Below are positions 6,986-9,462 of a DNA stretch of 9,462 nucleotides, piece by piece (position 1 is the first letter of the stretch; every line of letters starts with the position of its first letter). The stretch is taken from positions 1 to 9,462 of the forward strand of contig CADBMQ010000060.1 in the NCBI GenBank assembly GCA_902795765.1, read 5' to 3'. A program made the position numbers and the translations under genes. The notes beneath the pieces were generated by a model. The model did not search any database, was not told the DNA's origin, and was given only the letters and a program-made list of their open reading frames with translations. This DNA comes from Oscillospiraceae bacterium (lineage in GTDB: Bacteria; Bacillota; Clostridia; Oscillospirales; Acutalibacteraceae).

Positions 6986-7659
6986 TTCGCACCACGCTTT
7001 CTAACTGTTTCAAAGTGGTTCAAGTTATCCACCGTCATTATAAAAACTTCGCTTGCGTCAAGATTTTGCCGTTTGAGTTCCTTTTTTACATCCGACATCC
7101 GAATACCGTTTTGCTTGATGACTGTCTTTTGCAGTTTTCCGTCGCTTATAACCGCTATTGGCACACCTGCGTCCTTGCATTTGAGTTTCAGGTCGGACTT
7201 ATTGACGGGCGTATATGCGTCTTTTAAAAGCACGCTGAGTTTGCCGTTGGTTTCCATTACTGCATAACTTACTTCACCAAGTGAGAACACTCCGTTTTGT
7301 CGAAGTCCCTCGATTAAATCGTCTACGCTCATTCGCAGTTTGCGGAGTTCGATTTCGTCCACCTTTCCTTTGGCAATGACGATTGCAGGTTGACCCGAAG
7401 CAATTCGGCGTATTTTGGGGAATTTTAGTGATAAGCACGATAATGTTATTTCGCAGACAACTAAAATTGCTATCGGAGCAAGCCCTGCGATTATAGGACG
7501 GTCGGGATCGCCTACGGGAATAGCAGCGAGCTCGGAGATAAGTATTGTAATGCAAAATTCACTCGGTTGCAGCTCGCCAACTTGGCGTTTGCCCATTATT
7601 CGCATAAATGCCACTACTGTTAGGTATACGATGAATGTGCGTAGGATTATAAACAGCAA
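6982..7659 (-). CDS. DUF421 (YetF/YcaP family) membrane protein
   Basis: A 225-residue membrane protein with three N-terminal transmembrane segments (about residues 3-20, 36-50 and 57-78) and a cytoplasmic C-terminal region of two small alpha/beta domains. Family signatures are clear: RIMGKRQVGELQPSEFCITI (20-39), LAAIPVGDPDRPI (44-56), GQPAIVIAKGKV (89-100) and the SVDDLIEGLRQNGVFSLGEV block (111-130), followed by YAVMETNGKLSVLLK. Bacillus relatives (YetF, YrbG, YkjA, YdfR) are associated with spore or membrane functions; the biochemical role is not established. The start is TTG at 7659 with GAGG seven bases upstream, giving the usual family opening Met-Leu-x-Ile-Ile-Leu-Arg-Thr. This ribosome binding site lies in the 3' arm of a hairpin (7658-7694). 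It is the first gene of a three-gene operon. Confidence 0.92.
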   Translation of the reverse strand: MLFIILRTFIVYLTVVAFMRIMGKRQVGELQPSEFCITILISELAAIPVGDPDRPIIAGLAPIAILVVCEITLSCLSLKFPKIRRIASGQPAIVIAKGKVDEIELRKLRMSVDDLIEGLRQNGVFSLGEVSYAVMETNGKLSVLLKDAYTPVNKSDLKLKCKDAGVPIAVISDGKLQKTVIKQNGIRMSDVKKELKRQNLDASEVFIMTVDNLNHFETVRKRGAK

Positions 7660-7694
7660 AAAACCACCTCGTGGGTTAGTTTGCCCAAAGGTGG
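7658..7694 (-). terminator. Terminator-like hairpin after the deacetylase gene that contains the DUF421 ribosome binding site
   Basis: On the minus strand, CCACCT (7694-7689) pairs with AGGTGG (7669-7664), and an inner GGGC-side stem (7687-7684 with 7672-7675) adds four pairs across a 2x1 internal loop. The apical loop is eight bases. Six T residues follow at once (7663-7658), which is a good intrinsic terminator 16 bases after the deacetylase stop. The 3' arm is also the GAGGTGG Shine-Dalgarno of the DUF421 gene, and the T run contains part of its TTG start. The structure could therefore terminate upstream transcripts and also mask the DUF421 start in any transcript that includes both arms. 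Confidence 0.7.
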
Positions 7695-7710
7695 CTTTTA
7701 TTATGCTATT

Positions 7711-8496
7711 TTATTTTACATTACCCATTGTTTCGGCTTTTTGCAACTGCTTTCCTGCGATATTTATACTGTAATTTTCCTTATAAATCAGTTCGCTCAC
7801 AGGCACGATTTCGTAGCCGTCTGATTGGAGCTTTTCAATTATTCCGGAAAGTGCTTCGGGGGTATGTTTTGCGGCATTATGGAACAGCACAATCGAGCCA
7901 GACTGCACTCTTGATGTTACTCGACTTGTGATTTTATCTGCGGTGTAGTCTTTCCAATCAAGCGAGTCTACATCCCATTGAACTGTGTACATTCCAAGTC
8001 CCTGTACTGTTTCAATCATCGTGTTGTCATAGTCGCCATAGGGCGCTCGAAACAAAATCGGTCGTCTGCCCGTTATTTTCTCGATTTTATCGTTGCAAGT
8101 CGCAATTTCGCTAACCATCTGCTCTCTCGTAAGCGTTGGCATATGTGGATGAGTTGACGAGTGGTTCATAACTTCGTGACCTGCGTCCGACAACGCCTTG
8201 ACCGACTCGGGATATTTATCCACCCACTCGCCGACAACAAAGAAAGTTGTATGAACGTTATATTTTTTCAGCGTATCAATTAACACTTGCGTATCTTCGT
8301 TGCCCCACGCTGCGTCAAATGAAATCGAAATACGTTTGTCCGTTCTGCCGACCGAATATATCGGCAACAGTTTCTTCCCTGCCGATGTTTGCTCTGCATT
8401 CGGTGTTGCAAGTACTACCGCAAATACGGCGACTACTGCTACAACCGTCGCTGTGATTTTAATTAGCATTTTCCTCGTTATGGTCAGATACTTCAT
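7711..8496 (-). CDS. Polysaccharide deacetylase family protein (PdaB-like, NodB homology domain)
   Basis: A 261-residue exported carbohydrate esterase family 4 protein with AAGGAG just upstream of its ATG. An N-terminal hydrophobic segment (residues about 11-31) acts as membrane anchor or signal; no lipobox is seen. The NodB domain follows: motif 1 ISFDAAWGN (58-66, catalytic Asp61), motif 2 HSSTH (112-116, zinc-binding His pair), motif 3 RAPYG (150-154), motif 4 WDVDSLDW (174-181) and motif 5 VLFH (203-206). The second Asp of the usual TFDDG is Ala, and the 'FD..WG' form of motif 1 is what I associate with PdaB/YlxY-like sporulation deacetylases. It probably deacetylates N-acetyl sugars of wall or cortex glycan; activity on the exact substrate is unproven. 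It is divergent from the HtrA-type gene and separated from the DUF421 operon by a terminator hairpin. Confidence 0.9.
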   Translation of the reverse strand: MKYLTITRKMLIKITATVVAVVAVFAVVLATPNAEQTSAGKKLLPIYSVGRTDKRISISFDAAWGNEDTQVLIDTLKKYNVHTTFFVVGEWVDKYPESVKALSDAGHEVMNHSSTHPHMPTLTREQMVSEIATCNDKIEKITGRRPILFRAPYGDYDNTMIETVQGLGMYTVQWDVDSLDWKDYTADKITSRVTSRVQSGSIVLFHNAAKHTPEALSGIIEKLQSDGYEIVPVSELIYKENYSINIAGKQLQKAETMGNVK

Positions 8497-8530
8497 AAAA
8501 AATTCTCCTTTGCGGTATTATCTTTAAGAA

Positions 8531-8536
8531 ATTATA
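8531..8536 (-). promoter_or_regulatory. Possible -10 box for the deacetylase gene
   Basis: A consensus TATAAT is present on the minus strand, 35 bases before the ATG. The nearest good -35-like hexamer, TTGTAA (8557-8562), is 20 bases away, which is too long for a standard SigA promoter. The call is therefore weak in this very A/T-rich gap. Confidence 0.35.
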
Positions 8537-8568
8537 TTCAATGATTAACGGTTTATTTACAAATTTTA

Positions 8569-8598
8569 TTAAAAAACGAAATAAAATTAGTATATACT
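8569..8598 (+). promoter_or_regulatory. Possible promoter of the HtrA-type protease gene
   Basis: TTAAAA (8569-8574) and TATACT (8593-8598) are spaced by 18 bases, with a predicted start near 8605 and a leader of about 25 bases containing the AAAGGA ribosome binding site (8616-8621). The -35 match is only moderate. Confidence 0.45.
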
Positions 8599-8630
8599 TA
8601 AAATAGAAAAAAAGGAAAGGATGAACTCCA

Positions 8631-9462
8631 ATGTACAATGAATTCGAGCCGAATAATACCGAGAACTCAAATAATTCTACGGATTCTTTCGCTTCCAACT
8701 TGAATGAATCTTCAAACGATAACTCAACAGTTAACGGTAGTTATTCTTATACTAATCAGCAACTTCATAATCGTGCAAAAGCTGATAACTATTTTAATCC
8801 GCAGTCGGGTTCACAACCCCATGTCGCTTCATACTCGACTTATCCCGAGACGGGTAATCCAATCGGCACAAAAAAGCCGAAGTCGAGCCGTAAATATCCA
8901 ATTTCCGCAATTATTGCGTGTTGCCTTATATGCTCAATTTTGGGCGGTGGCATTGGTGCAAGTGTTATGCTACTGACAGGTACAGTAAAACACTCTGTTT
9001 CGAGTGGTTCAAGTTTGACAAAGACGGATACTAACTCGAACGGTAAGACCGACTCGGTTATCAATGTGACCGATGACTCGACCGAAACACTTATCACGGC
9101 AGTTGCGGCAAAGGCAAGTCCTTCGGTTGTCGGAATTCGTGCGACGGCACATTCCAACTCGTTTTGGGGACAGACACAAGAGCAATCGGGCGAAGGCTCG
9201 GGCATTATATACAAGGCAGACGGCTATATTATAACGAATTACCACGTTATTTCGACTGCCGTTGAAGCAGGATCAAACACTTCTTCGATTACTGTTTATC
9301 TGCCTGATGATCCAGATACCGCAATTCCCGCTAAGGTTATCGGTTATTACAGTGAATCCGACCTTGCAGTTTTGAAGATTGAAAAAACAGGCCTTCCTGC
9401 TATCGAAATCGGCAACTCTGATGAGTTGAAATCAGGTCAAACGGTTGTTGCTATCGGTAATC
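8631..9462 (+). CDS. htrA: HtrA/DegP-type trypsin-like serine protease, membrane anchored (partial, C-terminus outside window)
   Basis: The frame opens at ATG 8631 (AAAGGA nine bases upstream) and runs off the right edge after 277 residues. Residues 1-80 are a cytoplasmic, Asn/Ser-rich low-complexity tail. A basic KKPKSSRK stretch precedes a single transmembrane anchor at about 91-117, then a Ser/Thr-rich extracytoplasmic linker to about 150. The protease domain begins near TETLITAVAAKASPSVVGIR (151-170). The catalytic His205 is in IITNYHVI and Asp244 in SESDLAVLKI; the GNSDELKSGQ segment (261-270) follows as in HtrA proteins. The catalytic Ser (usually GNSGGP) and the PDZ domain fall beyond the window. 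This architecture (cytoplasmic tail, anchor, S1C protease, PDZ) is that of Firmicute HtrA/HtrB/YyxA enzymes that degrade misfolded envelope proteins. No CssRS-type control gene is visible. Confidence 0.93.
   Translation, partial: MYNEFEPNNTENSNNSTDSFASNLNESSNDNSTVNGSYSYTNQQLHNRAKADNYFNPQSGSQPHVASYSTYPETGNPIGTKKPKSSRKYPISAIIACCLICSILGGGIGASVMLLTGTVKHSVSSGSSLTKTDTNSNGKTDSVINVTDDSTETLITAVAAKASPSVVGIRATAHSNSFWGQTQEQSGEGSGIIYKADGYIITNYHVISTAVEAGSNTSSITVYLPDDPDTAIPAKVIGYYSESDLAVLKIEKTGLPAIEIGNSDELKSGQTVVAIGN

Noticed and set aside
8517..8540. TGAATA on the minus strand upstream of the deacetylase, as a SigG -35 box
   Set aside because: No CATACTA-like -10 sequence occurs at the right distance, so a forespore promoter is not supported.
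8621..8641. Six-codon upstream reading frame (MNSNVQ) overlapping the start of the protease gene
   Set aside because: Its ATG lies directly against the AAAGGA, too close for initiation. The 8631 ATG has proper spacing.
8459..8698. 79-residue minus-strand frame bridging the deacetylase and protease starts
   Set aside because: It covers the A/T-rich divergent promoter region and gives a Phe/Ile/Leu-rich translation typical of A/T-rich noncoding DNA. Two better-supported genes use the flanks.
1..9462. Mobile element, CRISPR array, toxin-antitoxin or defence system
   Set aside because: No transposase, integrase, spaced direct repeats, terminal inverted repeats or recognisable defence domain. 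All long frames are accounted for by ordinary chromosomal genes.

Overview
The window looks like ordinary chromosome from a low-to-moderate-GC, endospore-lineage Firmicute. It is most likely a gut-type clostridium near the Ruminococcus/Oscillospiraceae group, but that placement is inference from protein style and gene content; there is no rRNA to test it. The pointers are a BofA-family protein, a PdaB-like polysaccharide deacetylase, a YetF (DUF421)/DUF4363 pair, strong AGGAGG-type ribosome binding sites, TTG starts and TTGNNN-N17-TATAAT promoters. I see no insertion sequence, phage gene, CRISPR array, tRNA or rRNA.

Layout. Positions 1-2868 (minus strand): ackA (acetate kinase) has a clear promoter and is followed by an intrinsic terminator. 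Then come a secreted GH3 beta-N-acetylhexosaminidase lipoprotein (NagZ type) and birA, which overlaps it by 4 bases and runs off the left edge. Positions 3023-6058 (plus strand): a small BofA-family membrane protein reading divergently from ackA, then a full-length P2-type Ca2+-transporting ATPase with its own promoter and a strong terminator. Positions 6104-7659 (minus strand): a tight three-gene operon of a YetF-like DUF421 membrane protein, a DUF4363 protein and an unrecognised 173-residue protein. Positions 7711-8496 (minus strand): a PdaB-like deacetylase whose terminator hairpin contains the ribosome binding site of the DUF421 gene. Positions 8631-9462 (plus strand): the N-terminal two-thirds of an HtrA/DegP-type membrane-anchored serine protease, cut by the right edge.

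How the genes fit together. Most products act at the envelope or in central metabolism: peptidoglycan-fragment hydrolysis (NagZ type), glycan deacetylation, envelope protein quality control (HtrA), Ca2+ efflux and acetate/ATP production. BofA and the PdaB-like protein suggest a sporulation background. No single pathway unites the window, and I found no convincing novel defence or mobile system. The points most worth a second look are the 173-residue orphan at the end of the DUF421 operon, the hairpin that serves both as deacetylase terminator and DUF421 leader, and an Asp-to-Asn change in the catalytic loop of the NagZ-type enzyme.
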